Positions 33,986 through 40,934 of a stretch of 47,972 nucleotides of DNA are shown in pieces. The first letter of the stretch is position 1. Each line of letters opens with the position of its first letter. A model generated the notes under the pieces. It was given only the letters and a program-made list of their open reading frames with translations, searched no databases and had not been told where the DNA came from. The stretch spans positions 1-47,972 of the IMG/VR virus record IMGVR_UViG_3300024432_000018, one strand, 5' to 3'. This DNA comes from a virus. The position numbers and the translations under genes are program-made.

Positions 33986-33997
33986 CATTACGTAATG
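33986..33997. promoter_or_regulatory. Operator-like 12-bp palindrome at the early transcription start
   Basis: CATTACGTAATG is a perfect 12-base palindrome immediately after the -10 box and overlapping the predicted start site. A repressor dimer bound here would block the promoter. No phage repressor is recognised in the window, except for a few small HTH proteins. A host or phage regulator is equally possible. Confidence 0.6.
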
Positions 33998-34042
33998 GAT
34001 ATAGAGGCAATTATATTAAGATGCGTTACAAGGAGTTAAGGA

Positions 34043-34225
34043 ATGGCTAAATTTAAACCTGAACGTAGAACATGTAAAAATTGTGGCAAATCTTATACAG
34101 CCATGAGATATTGGGCTAAATATTGTTCTGCTAGCTGTAGAATTGCATATTTTAGAAAAACTCATCCTCATATTTCTCCAGAGGAATTAAAGCAGATTAA
34201 GGATAGGTTGGGTATCCAGGAATGA
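34043..34225 (+). CDS. Small zinc-ribbon protein, 60 aa
   Basis: First gene after the early promoter, with AAGGAG upstream. Four cysteines are arranged CKNCGK...CSASCR, suggesting a zinc-binding ribbon followed by a helical tail. It overlaps the HNH gene by four bases. Confidence 0.65.
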   Translation: MAKFKPERRTCKNCGKSYTAMRYWAKYCSASCRIAYFRKTHPHISPEELKQIKDRLGIQE

Positions 34226-34701
34226 TTAAAGCAATTTATGGTAAAGTTAAATTCAATAGGCATACATGCCCAAAATGTAGGAATTCTTTGTTAAATAATA
34301 GCCTTTGGTTTAAATGTGACATATGTGGGTATAACAATCAAGATGAAGAAGCAACAACATTTAAAGTGATTGTTCCACCACCAGGTATAAGAAAAACTCC
34401 TCCTCGACATATCCAAAAACAAATATTGAAAGTTCAGGATGATAAATGTTACTGGTGTGCCAATAAATTTAATAGTATATATTGGAAAAACAACAAGGTT
34501 AAATTCCTGAAAATTCATTGGGATCATAAAATTCCTTTTAGTTATGAGCAAACAAATAGAGATGAAAATTGGGTGGCAAGTTGTAATATCTGCAATTTAT
34601 TTAAATCAAATTTCATGTTTAAAAAAGATGAAGAATGCCGATCTTTCATACTAAGAAGATGGCAAAAATCCATAGATAAGGATGAAATCTCAATTAATTA
34701 G
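34222..34701 (+). CDS. HNH endonuclease 1
   Basis: A 159-residue protein with two Cys pairs at the start (CPKC...CDIC), then CYWC, the first H in HWDHKIPF and the core near residues 117-135 (NWVASCNICNLFKSN). This is a normal HNH fold with structural zinc. It may be a free-standing homing or recombination-associated nuclease. It sits in the early operon directly after a small zinc protein. Confidence 0.75.
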   Translation: MIKAIYGKVKFNRHTCPKCRNSLLNNSLWFKCDICGYNNQDEEATTFKVIVPPPGIRKTPPRHIQKQILKVQDDKCYWCANKFNSIYWKNNKVKFLKIHWDHKIPFSYEQTNRDENWVASCNICNLFKSNFMFKKDEECRSFILRRWQKSIDKDEISIN

Positions 34702-34724
34702 AACTATTCTCATAGGAGGGGAAT

Positions 34725-34901
34725 ATGAAAATACAAAAGATTATCAGCAAAAGTAAAGATGGGAAAAGAATGGAGGTTATTGCAACTGATGGAAATTTCT
34801 TGCACACATTTCATATTCAAAAACATCAAAAAGATTGGAAATACTGTGCGGGCTATGAAAAAGGTCGGATGATTTTGGGGTCAATAAAGGATAAACAATG
34901 A
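34725..34901 (+). CDS. Small hypothetical protein, 58 aa
   Basis: A basic peptide (KIIKSSKDGKRMEV-type start, then FHIQKHQKDWKYCAGYEKG). AGGAGGGGAAT precedes the ATG, and TGA overlaps the next ATG. The function is not recognised. Confidence 0.5.
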   Translation: MKIQKIISKSKDGKRMEVIATDGNFLHTFHIQKHQKDWKYCAGYEKGRMILGSIKDKQ

Positions 34902-35014
34902 CCATAGCAGATTTTCTATTCCTGTCTCATGGAGGTGTCGAGAGGACTAATTTGATAAACCGTCTTATTTCTTATGGGAGGGGATTCGTTCCTCTCCCTA
35001 ATCTATTTAAGTGA
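34898..35014 (+). CDS. Micro-protein, 38 aa
   Basis: The ATG overlaps the preceding stop. The sequence TIADFLFLSHGGVERTNLIN is a short helical peptide, and its 3' end contains the hairpin listed separately. It could be a real peptide or a leader controlling the next genes. Confidence 0.35.
   Translation: MTIADFLFLSHGGVERTNLINRLISYGRGFVPLPNLFK
34976..34998 (+). terminator. Stem-loop with partial terminator features
   Basis: GGGAGGGGA (34976-34984) pairs with TTCCTCTCCC (34989-34998) over nine base pairs with one G-T wobble and a TTCGT loop. TAATCTATTT follows, which is only moderately T-rich, so termination would be partial. It lies at the end of a 38-residue ORF and may act as an attenuator. 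Confidence 0.4.
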
Positions 35015-35023
35015 GGTGAAATT

Positions 35024-35437
35024 ATGGAAGTTTATATTGTAACATCAGGAAGCTATTCAGATTATGGAATTGATGCTGTTTTTACAAATAAAAAAACCGC
35101 TGAAATATTTGCTGATAAAATAGATGGAGAAGTAGAAATATGGGAGACTTTACATAGCAATTTAATAGATAAGATAACTCATAATAAAATATTTTGTGTG
35201 AGAATGAATAAAGAGGGCAATACAGATTTAGTAATGGAAGAAGATTTTGATTCACATGAGATTAAAAATGCCATAGAGAAAAAAACAATAATATTTAAAG
35301 CGGTTGATGGATACTGCATGATAACTTATATGTTTGCTAAAGATGAAAAACATGCAGTCAAGATTGCCAACGAAAGAAGAGTTCAATTAATAGCAAATAA
35401 TGAATGGAATAAAAAAGGAGAGGTGAAAGATGTCTAA
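35024..35437 (+). CDS. Hypothetical protein, 137 aa
   Basis: A soluble mixed alpha/beta protein (EVYIVTSGSYSDYGIDAVFTN) with an acidic middle. The ATG has AGGTG upstream. It follows the hairpin and begins a run of small genes. No family is recognised. Confidence 0.55.
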   Translation: MEVYIVTSGSYSDYGIDAVFTNKKTAEIFADKIDGEVEIWETLHSNLIDKITHNKIFCVRMNKEGNTDLVMEEDFDSHEIKNAIEKKTIIFKAVDGYCMITYMFAKDEKHAVKIANERRVQLIANNEWNKKGEVKDV

Positions 35438-35615
35438 GACAAAGCAGAGCCCATCCTCTAACGATGGACTCGGGACTAAGCGAAACAGTGATATGCTTCT
35501 TGATTCTGCAAGAATAATAGTATCTTCTACCGATTCTGTCAAATTAATCACAGCACAAATCCGATATCAGATGCTCGTGGAGAAGATGTATAGGCAAAAT
35601 GCGAGGATGAAATAA
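35430..35615 (+). CDS. Hypothetical protein, 61 aa
   Basis: It overlaps the previous gene by eight bases, with GGAGAGGTGAAAG upstream of the ATG. Ser/Thr-rich at the start, with a helical basic end (YQMLVEKMYRQNARMK). The function is unknown. Confidence 0.5.
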   Translation: MSKTKQSPSSNDGLGTKRNSDMLLDSARIIVSSTDSVKLITAQIRYQMLVEKMYRQNARMK

Positions 35616-35806
35616 TGGCTGAAGATATTACGTCGACAATTTATAGGGTAGCTTGTCAGTATTATCATTGTTCAGATGGTAATGATAAGCAATATCCAGA
35701 TTGTAAAGAGAAGGATAATCGCTTGGTTTGTCCTGCACTTCCGCTCATTGATATTTATGAGGAAATTGAAAGAGAAAAAACTGAAGCCAAAGAAAAGGAG
35801 AAGTGA
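35615..35806 (+). CDS. Cys-rich small protein, 63 aa
   Basis: The ATG shares a base with the previous stop. Cysteines are arranged CQYYHC...CKEK...CPAL and could bind zinc, with a charged helical end rich in Glu/Lys. Its stop overlaps the next ATG (TGATG). Unknown function. Confidence 0.5.
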   Translation: MAEDITSTIYRVACQYYHCSDGNDKQYPDCKEKDNRLVCPALPLIDIYEEIEREKTEAKEKEK

Positions 35807-35910
35807 TGGCTAAAATAGCCTTGGAACTAGCATTTGAAGCTACGGTAATCACCATGCTTTTTATATTCACCCTACTTTGGCTCATAGGCCGAATCAAAAA
35901 AAGGAGATAA
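35806..35910 (+). CDS. Single-TM micro-protein, 34 aa
   Basis: A hydrophobic helix (residues 12-28, TVITMLFIFTLLWLIG) followed by the basic tail RIKKRR, giving an inside-positive membrane anchor. AAGGAGAAG precedes the ATG. Not recognised; small membrane proteins like this often modulate host functions. Confidence 0.5.
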   Translation: MAKIALELAFEATVITMLFIFTLLWLIGRIKKRR

Positions 35911-35911
35911 A

Positions 35912-36055
35912 ATGAATAGATACCCGCAATGTAATGATTGCAAATATTTTATTAAGCAGGAAATAAGGGATATTTGTAAGCGTTATTTTCAGGGGAGGTT
36001 TTTAAGTAAGGATACAATTACCTTTAGTGTATGTAAGTATTATAAATCAAAATGA
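35912..36055 (+). CDS. Cys-rich small protein, 47 aa
   Basis: Starts one base after the previous stop. Four cysteines (CNDC...C...CKYY) suggest a small metal-binding domain. It overlaps the next start. Confidence 0.45.
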   Translation: MNRYPQCNDCKYFIKQEIRDICKRYFQGRFLSKDTITFSVCKYYKSK

Positions 36056-36186
36056 AATTACATAAACATAAGTGGATAAAAGTCAAGCCCTCATTAGATA
36101 GTCCATTCGAGCAGGGGACTTATTTCTGGGCTTGTAAAAGATGTAAAGCAGTAGAATTTAAGAAACCTAAAAGGAGGCTTAAATGA
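36052..36186 (+). CDS. Small basic protein with CKRC, 44 aa
   Basis: A Lys/Arg-rich peptide with a single CKRC pair and an N-terminal HKHKW cluster. AAGGAGGC lies inside its 3' end and serves the following gene. It overlaps both neighbours. Confidence 0.45.
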   Translation: MKLHKHKWIKVKPSLDSPFEQGTYFWACKRCKAVEFKKPKRRLK

Positions 36187-36461
36187 ATAAGAAAAGAAAG
36201 ACTCTTGGTGATGTTATCTTTATGGACAAGGAAGGATTGGCTTCGTTATTAGATCAGGCAGCCAAACTCAGGGGTGAAAAGATGCCCTGGCATAACTGCA
36301 ATATCTGTGGAGATCCATACATGGAAACAGAGCTCATCGATGATGAGGACATTGGTTATATTTGTGAAGAATGTGCGAAATCAAAGCAAGAATTGGATGA
36401 TGAGCAGGAAGAGATAGAAACTATGATGAGAGAAGAGAAAAAAAGTAAGGCATTACCTTAA
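36183..36461 (+). CDS. Zinc-binding protein with acidic tail, 92 aa
   Basis: Residues 38-63 contain NCNICGDPY...YICEECAK, a four-cysteine zinc ribbon. The remainder is very acidic (DDEQEEIETMMREEKK). Such proteins can regulate host enzymes or transcription, but the function here is unknown. It follows the small basic peptide with a four-base overlap. Confidence 0.55.
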   Translation: MNKKRKTLGDVIFMDKEGLASLLDQAAKLRGEKMPWHNCNICGDPYMETELIDDEDIGYICEECAKSKQELDDEQEEIETMMREEKKSKALP

Positions 36462-36471
36462 AGGAGGATAA

Positions 36472-36612
36472 ATGACAATTACAAAAAATCAATTTGATAA
36501 TTTTGCTAGAGATGTTTGGCAGGAAACTAAAATTGATAAAGAATGGTTTATTGATTTATTGAAGTATTTCTTACTAATTCATTTAGCAATTGAAATTAAG
36601 GAGGATAAATGA
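36472..36612 (+). CDS. Small helical protein, 46 aa
   Basis: AAGGAGGATAA lies upstream of the ATG, and its own 3' end contains AAGGAGGATAA for the ATPase gene. The sequence is a helical amphipathic peptide. It may be a leader coupling expression of the ATPase. Confidence 0.45.
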   Translation: MTITKNQFDNFARDVWQETKIDKEWFIDLLKYFLLIHLAIEIKEDK

Positions 36613-37631
36613 CATTATTACAAAAATCAAAGCCAGAAATGGCATATCTCAAGGCTGGTCTCTATGGGGAAGCGGGAAGTGGAAAAACTTTCACAGCTTC
36701 CCAATTTGCCATCGGTCTCCATAAGTACATTAAATCCAATAAGGCAATTGCTTTCTTGGATACCGAGACAGGTTCGGATTTCGTATTGCCAAAATTCAAG
36801 CAAGATAAGATTGAACTTATGGTAGCAAAGACCAGAGCATTCGCCGACCTGCTTACAGTCGTTGATGAGGCAGAAAAAAGCTGCTCAATTCTCATTGTTG
36901 ATTCTATCACCCATTTCTGGAATGAGCTCCTGGACAGCTACCAAAAGAAACACAACATAAGCCGGATCACTCTAAGACACTGGATTCCGTTAAAGCAGAT
37001 GTGGCGAGAATTCACAACTCGATTCATAAATTCAAAGCTCCATATCATAATGGCTGGCCGATCAGCGTATATCTGGGATGATGTTGAAGATGAGGAAGGA
37101 GTGAAGGAGCTAAAAAAGACAGGTACAAAAATGAGAGCAGAGACAGAGATGGGATATGAACCAAGCCTACTTGTGGAGATGGAGACGGTGAGAACATCAG
37201 CGCGGACAGGTGCTAATTGGATTCATAGGGCATGGGTAATCAAGGATAGGTTCGATGTTATCGATGGTAAATGCTTCGACAATCCAGGATTCGATTCATT
37301 CCTACCGCATATTAAATCATTGAATCTCGGTGGCAAGCACAGGGCAATGGATAAAGACAGGGATTCTCAGGCTATTCTCAATAATGACAATAGAGGTGAG
37401 GCAGTATTCAGGAAAATAAAAATTATAACAGAGAAGGTTCAGAATGCAGTTTACAGAGCTTTTCCAGGACAGACTGCAAAAGATAAACTTGGAAGGATGG
37501 ATTTGCTCAAGAAGGCATTCGACACAGATTCCTGGACTGCAATCACATCTATGCGGAGAGAGGATTTGGAAGTCGGATTAAAAATAATCGAAAGTGAAAT
37601 AAGAAAGGAGGTAAAAAGTGAGAGAAATTAA
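36609..37631 (+). CDS. Sak4-like AAA+ recombination ATPase
   Basis: A 340-residue ATPase with Walker A GEAGSGKT at residues 20-27 and Walker B SILIVDS at 93-99 (D98). The rest matches the RecA-like single-strand annealing or Sak4 family: a D-T-E-T-G-S-like segment near residue 51 and helical C-terminus. Sak4 acts with SSB in phage recombination and replication. The SSB analogue is encoded two genes later. It overlaps both neighbours. Confidence 0.75.
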   Translation: MTLLQKSKPEMAYLKAGLYGEAGSGKTFTASQFAIGLHKYIKSNKAIAFLDTETGSDFVLPKFKQDKIELMVAKTRAFADLLTVVDEAEKSCSILIVDSITHFWNELLDSYQKKHNISRITLRHWIPLKQMWREFTTRFINSKLHIIMAGRSAYIWDDVEDEEGVKELKKTGTKMRAETEMGYEPSLLVEMETVRTSARTGANWIHRAWVIKDRFDVIDGKCFDNPGFDSFLPHIKSLNLGGKHRAMDKDRDSQAILNNDNRGEAVFRKIKIITEKVQNAVYRAFPGQTAKDKLGRMDLLKKAFDTDSWTAITSMRREDLEVGLKIIESEIRKEVKSERN

Positions 37632-38328
37632 ATTTAGGGCTGAGTATCAAGGAAGGCTTTATGATGTAATGACTAGATTACCTAAGGTTATAAGACATCC
37701 AAGATACAAAGGATGGCATTATTGCAATGGTTATGTCATGCGACTGATTACAGAACATCCCTTTGCTAATAAGCGAGGGTATGTTCCTGAGCATAGGCTA
37801 GTAATGGAAGAATATCTAAGTAGATTCTTGATGCCGTGGGAAAAGATACATCATAGAGACCAAAACAGAGCAAACAATGAATTTTCTAATCTAGAACTCT
37901 TCGGCAAACAATCTAACCATGCAGAGAACCACCTGCGGGGGGAAAGAAATCCACATGGTCAATTCATTGCAAATGAACCAATTTTTAGTGACTTAAAATT
38001 CCGCCTTTATAATCAGAATACAAGAACAACAAAAATTTATACACTTGCTACTTTAATTGGGACAACCTTTAGGCGTGGACAATTCCAATTTCGAGGAAGA
38101 TTTACGGGCTTAAAGGACAAGAACGGTAAGGAGATTTATGAGGGTGATGTCATTGCAATAGAAGATCATGTGAATCATGTCGTAGACTTTAAAGATGGAA
38201 TGTTTATGTGGGGAAATATTAGACCATATATACCCATCCACGAAAAACTAGAACAATGTCCTTGTGAAATTATCGGCAACATCCATGAGAATCCAGATTT
38301 ATTAAAATCTAAAAAGGAGGCAAAATAA
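37618..38328 (+). CDS. YopX-like protein with inserted HNH domain (HNH endonuclease 2)
   Basis: A 236-residue protein from GTG 37618 (AAAGGAGG upstream). The N-terminal MREIKFRAEYQGRLYDVM and C-terminal FTGLKDKNGKEIYEGDVI...IIGNIHENPDLL are the two halves of a YopX protein. Between them (residues ~30-120) is an HNH block: PEHRLVMEEYL, KIHHRDQNRANNEFSNLELFGKQSNH and a GERNPHGQ tail. So the nuclease has been inserted in frame into an otherwise standard YopX protein. It overlaps the ATPase gene and the SSB-like gene. Confidence 0.7.
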   Translation: MREIKFRAEYQGRLYDVMTRLPKVIRHPRYKGWHYCNGYVMRLITEHPFANKRGYVPEHRLVMEEYLSRFLMPWEKIHHRDQNRANNEFSNLELFGKQSNHAENHLRGERNPHGQFIANEPIFSDLKFRLYNQNTRTTKIYTLATLIGTTFRRGQFQFRGRFTGLKDKNGKEIYEGDVIAIEDHVNHVVDFKDGMFMWGNIRPYIPIHEKLEQCPCEIIGNIHENPDLLKSKKEAK

Positions 38329-38732
38329 TGGGATTACCACCGTATGAACCTAATTTAATTCAGGAAGGTCATTATACCTTCAAAGTATCAGAGGATTATG
38401 AACAGAGGCGTGGAGAAAATGATGGGCTTTACATCATCTTTAAATTCAAGATCATCAGTAAGGATGGTTCATCAAGGAAATACAATGATATTTTCGTTCC
38501 CTGGGAAGAGAGATACAAGGATCTTCTCTTGGCTTTTGGTGCTACACCAGATGAGAAAGGAAAAGTTCATTTAGGGGATATAAATATTATTGGGAAGCAA
38601 TTCGAGGCTGATATTGTCCATGTCAAAGATTCAAGGGATCCTACCAAAGTCAGAGATAAGATAGCGAATATTGTTGTCAACGATGATGTGCCACCACCTG
38701 AAGATCCAGGAGAAGAAGAGATTCCTTTTTGA
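38328..38732 (+). CDS. SSB-like protein (DUF669-type) with acidic C-terminal tail
   Basis: A 134-residue protein. The first 100 residues form strands in an OB-fold-like pattern. The C-terminus ends DPGEEEIPF, equivalent to the acidic tail of bacterial SSB (DDDIPF-type) that binds recombination and replication proteins. It probably coats single-stranded DNA and recruits the ATPase encoded two genes upstream. AAGGAGGC precedes the ATG. Confidence 0.7.
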   Translation: MGLPPYEPNLIQEGHYTFKVSEDYEQRRGENDGLYIIFKFKIISKDGSSRKYNDIFVPWEERYKDLLLAFGATPDEKGKVHLGDINIIGKQFEADIVHVKDSRDPTKVRDKIANIVVNDDVPPPEDPGEEEIPF

Positions 38733-38743
38733 GTAGATATTGT

Positions 38744-38772
38744 TTGACATAGAGGTTTAATTCTTATATGAT
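38744..38772 (+). promoter_or_regulatory. Sigma70-type promoter for the structured RNA
   Basis: TTGACA (38744-38749), 17-base spacer, TATGAT (38767-38772). It lies in a 165-base gap without a coding gene, directly before the inverted-repeat transcript. Predicted start is near 38779. Confidence 0.8.
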
Positions 38773-38779
38773 TTGAATA

Positions 38780-38889
38780 TGCTGGTAGTAAATAATGAGA
38801 CATGAATTAACAGCCCTTGAACTGGTCTGCCCTAATTTTAGGGTATCCAATCGCTACCAGCAAGATCGGGGAGAGGGCTCTTCTTTTCT
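38780..38889 (+). ncRNA. Structured RNA or regulatory leader (unassigned)
   Basis: A stem is formed by TGCTGGTAG (38780-38788) and CTACCAGCA (38854-38862), perfect over nine base pairs. Inside it CCCTAA (38830-38835) pairs with TTAGGG (38838-38843). After the main stem, a G-rich stretch pairs with CTCTTCTTTTCT-type bases (38869-38889) like a weak terminator. The unit starts just after a good promoter and ends before the SD of the next gene. It may be a small phage RNA or a riboswitch-like 5' leader. It is not a tRNA: no complete cloverleaf can be drawn. Confidence 0.55.
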
Positions 38890-38897
38890 AAGGATGG

Positions 38898-39119
38898 ATG
38901 ATGATAGATAAAAACAAAAAAGAGGTCGAATATAATGCAGAATATTTTATTGATGATTTGACTAATTTGCTTTCTTCATTTATGAATAAAATGGATATTA
39001 TGAAAGAGATGGAATTCACACTGAAACAGAAATCTCAAATTGCTGGTTTGATTTTGGGTGTAGTGACTTCATTTAATAAAATAAATGAAATGCTAAAACA
39101 ATGGGGATTTTTATCATAA
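38898..39119 (+). CDS. Hypothetical protein after the structured RNA, 73 aa
   Basis: A helical protein; ATG codons lie at 38898 and 38901, with AAGGATGG before them. Because the structured RNA lies immediately upstream it may be under its control. No family is recognised. Confidence 0.5.
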   Translation: MMIDKNKKEVEYNAEYFIDDLTNLLSSFMNKMDIMKEMEFTLKQKSQIAGLILGVVTSFNKINEMLKQWGFLS

Positions 39120-39129
39120 GGATGGATGA

Positions 39130-39297
39130 ATGAAAAAATTATCAATGATTATTCGTTTCATTTTAACCTTTTTATTAATTTATGGGGCATACACAGAAAC
39201 AGGAATATGGACAGCATTATCTTTATTTCTAATATTTATGAGTGTGGAAATTCAAAGTTATTTAATTAGGAAAAGTAATGAAAAAAAGATTTGTTGA
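39130..39297 (+). CDS. Membrane micro-protein, 55 aa
   Basis: Two hydrophobic segments (IIRFILTFLLIYGAY and WTALSLFLIFMSV) separated by a short turn, with a basic end. It overlaps the replisome-organizer gene by 20 bases. AAGGATGGATGA precedes the ATG, the same spacing as for the previous gene. Confidence 0.5.
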   Translation: MKKLSMIIRFILTFLLIYGAYTETGIWTALSLFLIFMSVEIQSYLIRKSNEKKIC

Positions 39298-39982
39298 AAG
39301 ACCTTGGTTTCCGTTCTGGGCGGATAAGTGGATTTTTGGTTCTATGCGAATCGAATGCACTCTAGAAGAAAGAGCAATATGGATTGACCTCCTTGCATTC
39401 GCTTCTAAGGATGATGGTTATATTAGGGCAAATGAAACAACACCATATTTAATTCAGCAATTAGTTGGGATGCTTTTGATTCCTGAAGATAAATTAAAAC
39501 CTGCTATTAAAAAATTCATAAAGTTAGATAAATTAGAAGAACCAATATCTGGAATTTATAGGATAGCAACTTGGGAAAAATACCAATTATCAGAAAGTTA
39601 TAATAGGGTACAAAAGCATCGAAAGAAGAAAAAAGGGGGGAAAGCGTTACACTGTAACGAAAATGGCGTTACCAAATCATATCATAATAAACTAAATCAT
39701 AATAAACTAAATAATAATACATACACCGATGAGTTTTCTCTCTTTTGGAATTACTATAACTACAAAGTCGCAAAGAAAGATGCACTAAAGGCATTTGAAG
39801 CACTTAGAAGAAAGGGTGAAACATTCGATAATATCATGGAAGCTGCTAAAGGATATTTTAATCATTTAAGGAATGAGAAGGTACATAGCAATTTTGAAAA
39901 GGCGATGATGTATCCAGCAACTTTTTTAAGGAATGAGAAATGGAAAGATTTTCTCGGAGTTAAATATAATCCACCAATGTAA
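39278..39982 (+). CDS. Replisome organizer / DnaD-like protein
   Basis: A 234-residue protein. The N-terminal 110 residues match the phage replisome-organizer N-terminal pattern (PWFPFWADKWIFGSMRIECTLEERAIWIDLL...). After a Lys-rich and Asn-rich linker (residues 112-150) the C-terminal domain (SLFWNYYNYKVAKKDALKAFEALRRKG) resembles helicase-loader or DnaD-type ends. It would bind the origin and recruit the host helicase. The linker DNA contains the origin-like repeats listed separately. Confidence 0.65.
   Translation: MKKRFVERPWFPFWADKWIFGSMRIECTLEERAIWIDLLAFASKDDGYIRANETTPYLIQQLVGMLLIPEDKLKPAIKKFIKLDKLEEPISGIYRIATWEKYQLSESYNRVQKHRKKKKGGKALHCNENGVTKSYHNKLNHNKLNNNTYTDEFSLFWNYYNYKVAKKDALKAFEALRRKGETFDNIMEAAKGYFNHLRNEKVHSNFEKAMMYPATFLRNEKWKDFLGVKYNPPM
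39645..39720. other. Candidate replication origin inside the initiator gene
   Basis: CGTTAC (39645-39650) and GTAACG (39654-39659) form an inverted repeat with a 3-base spacer, and CGTTAC recurs at 39667-39672. The following AT-rich tract has two perfect 15-base tandem units, ATCATAATAAACTAA, at 39681-39695 and 39696-39710, plus a degenerate third. This resembles lambda-type origins in which iterons and an AT-rich unwinding site sit within the initiator gene. Not tested. Confidence 0.55.
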
Positions 39983-39991
39983 GGAGGAATC

Positions 39992-40318
39992 ATGACTGAA
40001 ATACCGATTATTTGGAAAATTCTTATTTTACTTATTCTTTTACTGGTGTCCGTAATCAGCACTTTTCTTGGATGGCGTGTATTGGATTTGAGGAAAAGAG
40101 TCAAGCAGTTGCAAAAAGATAGGGATAAAGCACTTGAAGATTGGTATAGATTATTAAGAACAAAGCCCATGTTGGATGAACTTGAGAAGAAGATGATACT
40201 GAATGCGCTGAAGATGCCGGGATATAAAGCTGCCATTGATGAGCCCAGCACGCATCATCATGTGAGGAAGGCGTATCGGGAACTAAAGGAAAAGATCAAG
40301 GAAAGCTTAAGCGAATGA
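39992..40318 (+). CDS. Membrane-anchored coiled-coil protein, 108 aa
   Basis: Residues 10-27 form a hydrophobic segment (LILLILLLVSVISTFLG), then a coiled coil (RVKQLQKDRDKALED) and an MLDELEKKMILNALKMPGYK segment. AAGGAGGAAT precedes the ATG. The function is unknown. Confidence 0.55.
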   Translation: MTEIPIIWKILILLILLLVSVISTFLGWRVLDLRKRVKQLQKDRDKALEDWYRLLRTKPMLDELEKKMILNALKMPGYKAAIDEPSTHHHVRKAYRELKEKIKESLSE

Positions 40319-40485
40319 AAGGTTATAAACCACCACCAAAAAAGAGCAGGAGACCAAATAAGCCGACTCCTGCACCACCAAGAGTTATCAAATGCCCCCA
40401 CAAAAAGACAGTCGCACTCAACGAGGAAGGACATGCCGGAGCCTATTGTTCTGATTGTGGGGAAAAATTAGAGGATGCGTGTTAG
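40315..40485 (+). CDS. Pro-rich zinc-binding small protein, 56 aa
   Basis: Pro/Lys-rich N-terminus (KPPPKKSRRPNKPTPAPPR) followed by cysteines in KCPHKK...YCSDCGEK. This suggests a four-ligand zinc site. It overlaps the previous gene by four bases. The repeat copy R1 begins one base after its stop. Confidence 0.5.
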   Translation: MKGYKPPPKKSRRPNKPTPAPPRVIKCPHKKTVALNEEGHAGAYCSDCGEKLEDAC

Positions 40486-40516
40486 GTGTCGCATAAGATT
40501 ATGTCCACTAAGGAGG
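40486..40516 (+). repeat. Gene-junction repeat R1 (GTGTCGCATAAG...AGGAGG)
   Basis: GTGTCGCATAAG, spacer ATT, then ATGTC and AGGAGG. The 3' end supplies the ribosome site for the gene at 40525. One of four closely similar copies between 40.48 and 41.65 kb. A short pairing CATAA/TTATG is possible in this copy. Confidence 0.85.
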
Positions 40517-40524
40517 TAATTAAA

Positions 40525-40827
40525 ATGGATAGAAAGGAACTTGTGGAATGGTTAGAATATTTTTATACAAAAGATGTTAAAAAAATACCCAATCATGGCA
40601 CAGCAACAGATGCATACAAGGAAATTTGGGCAATCCTAAAGAAACCCAAAGTCACCGAAGAATGGATTAAGGAGAAGTCGGAGGAATTCCTTATTAAAAC
40701 AAATATATCCGTTCAGAATCCCGAAGCAGTAAAACAACAATTAAAGATAATTAAAGACTTCATCCACTCACTCATTAAGGAAAGCGTGTCGCATAAGTCA
40801 TTATGTCAACTAGGGAGAACTAAGTGA
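40525..40827 (+). CDS. Accessory helical protein, 100 aa (paralog A)
   Basis: Starts at ATG 40525 behind the AAGGAGG of R1. Mainly helical (ELVEWLEYFYTKDVKK...IWAILKKPKVTEEWI). It is related to the 41183 gene: both have a helix, a short linker with His/Asn, YKEIWAIL- or YQQIKEIL-like and a KVTE/EITE segment. Its last residues are encoded by repeat R2. Confidence 0.55.
   Translation: MDRKELVEWLEYFYTKDVKKIPNHGTATDAYKEIWAILKKPKVTEEWIKEKSEEFLIKTNISVQNPEAVKQQLKIIKDFIHSLIKESVSHKSLCQLGRTK
40786..40817 (+). repeat. Gene-junction repeat R2
   Basis: GTGTCGCATAAG, spacer TCATT, then ATGTCAACTAGGGAG. It lies over the 3' end of the 40525 gene, so its first part is translated as SVSHK. GGGAG serves the next small ORF. 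CATAA pairs with TTATG around a 4-base loop. Confidence 0.85.
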
Positions 40828-40913
40828 TTGATTATTTATTACCGTTGCTCATAATCACCTGCTTCATATGGCTATGCTATGAGATTGGAAAACAGATTAA
40901 AGAGTTGTGGTGA
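40824..40913 (+). CDS. Single-TM micro-protein, 29 aa
   Basis: GTG start overlapping the previous TGA, with GGGAG of R2 upstream. One hydrophobic segment (LLPLLIITCFIWLCY) and a basic/charged tail. Possible membrane peptide; function unknown. Confidence 0.4.
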   Translation: MIDYLLPLLIITCFIWLCYEIGKQIKELW

Positions 40914-40934
40914 ATTTATAAGAAGGAGGAGTGA

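Noticed and set aside
33031-34042. The leftward genes and operator suggested a lysogeny module.
   Set aside because: Neither integrase, excisionase nor a CI-like repressor can be recognised, so a temperate lifestyle is not supported by sequence.
38780-38862. The 9-bp stem and length suggested a tRNA gene.
   Set aside because: No D, anticodon or T arm of normal size can be drawn, and a T-arm consensus (GGTTCGAATCC) is missing; the region is better described as an unassigned structured RNA.
40486-40524. Start of the 40525 gene at GTG 40486.
   Set aside because: That start lies in repeat R1, whose AAGGAGG serves the ATG at 40525.
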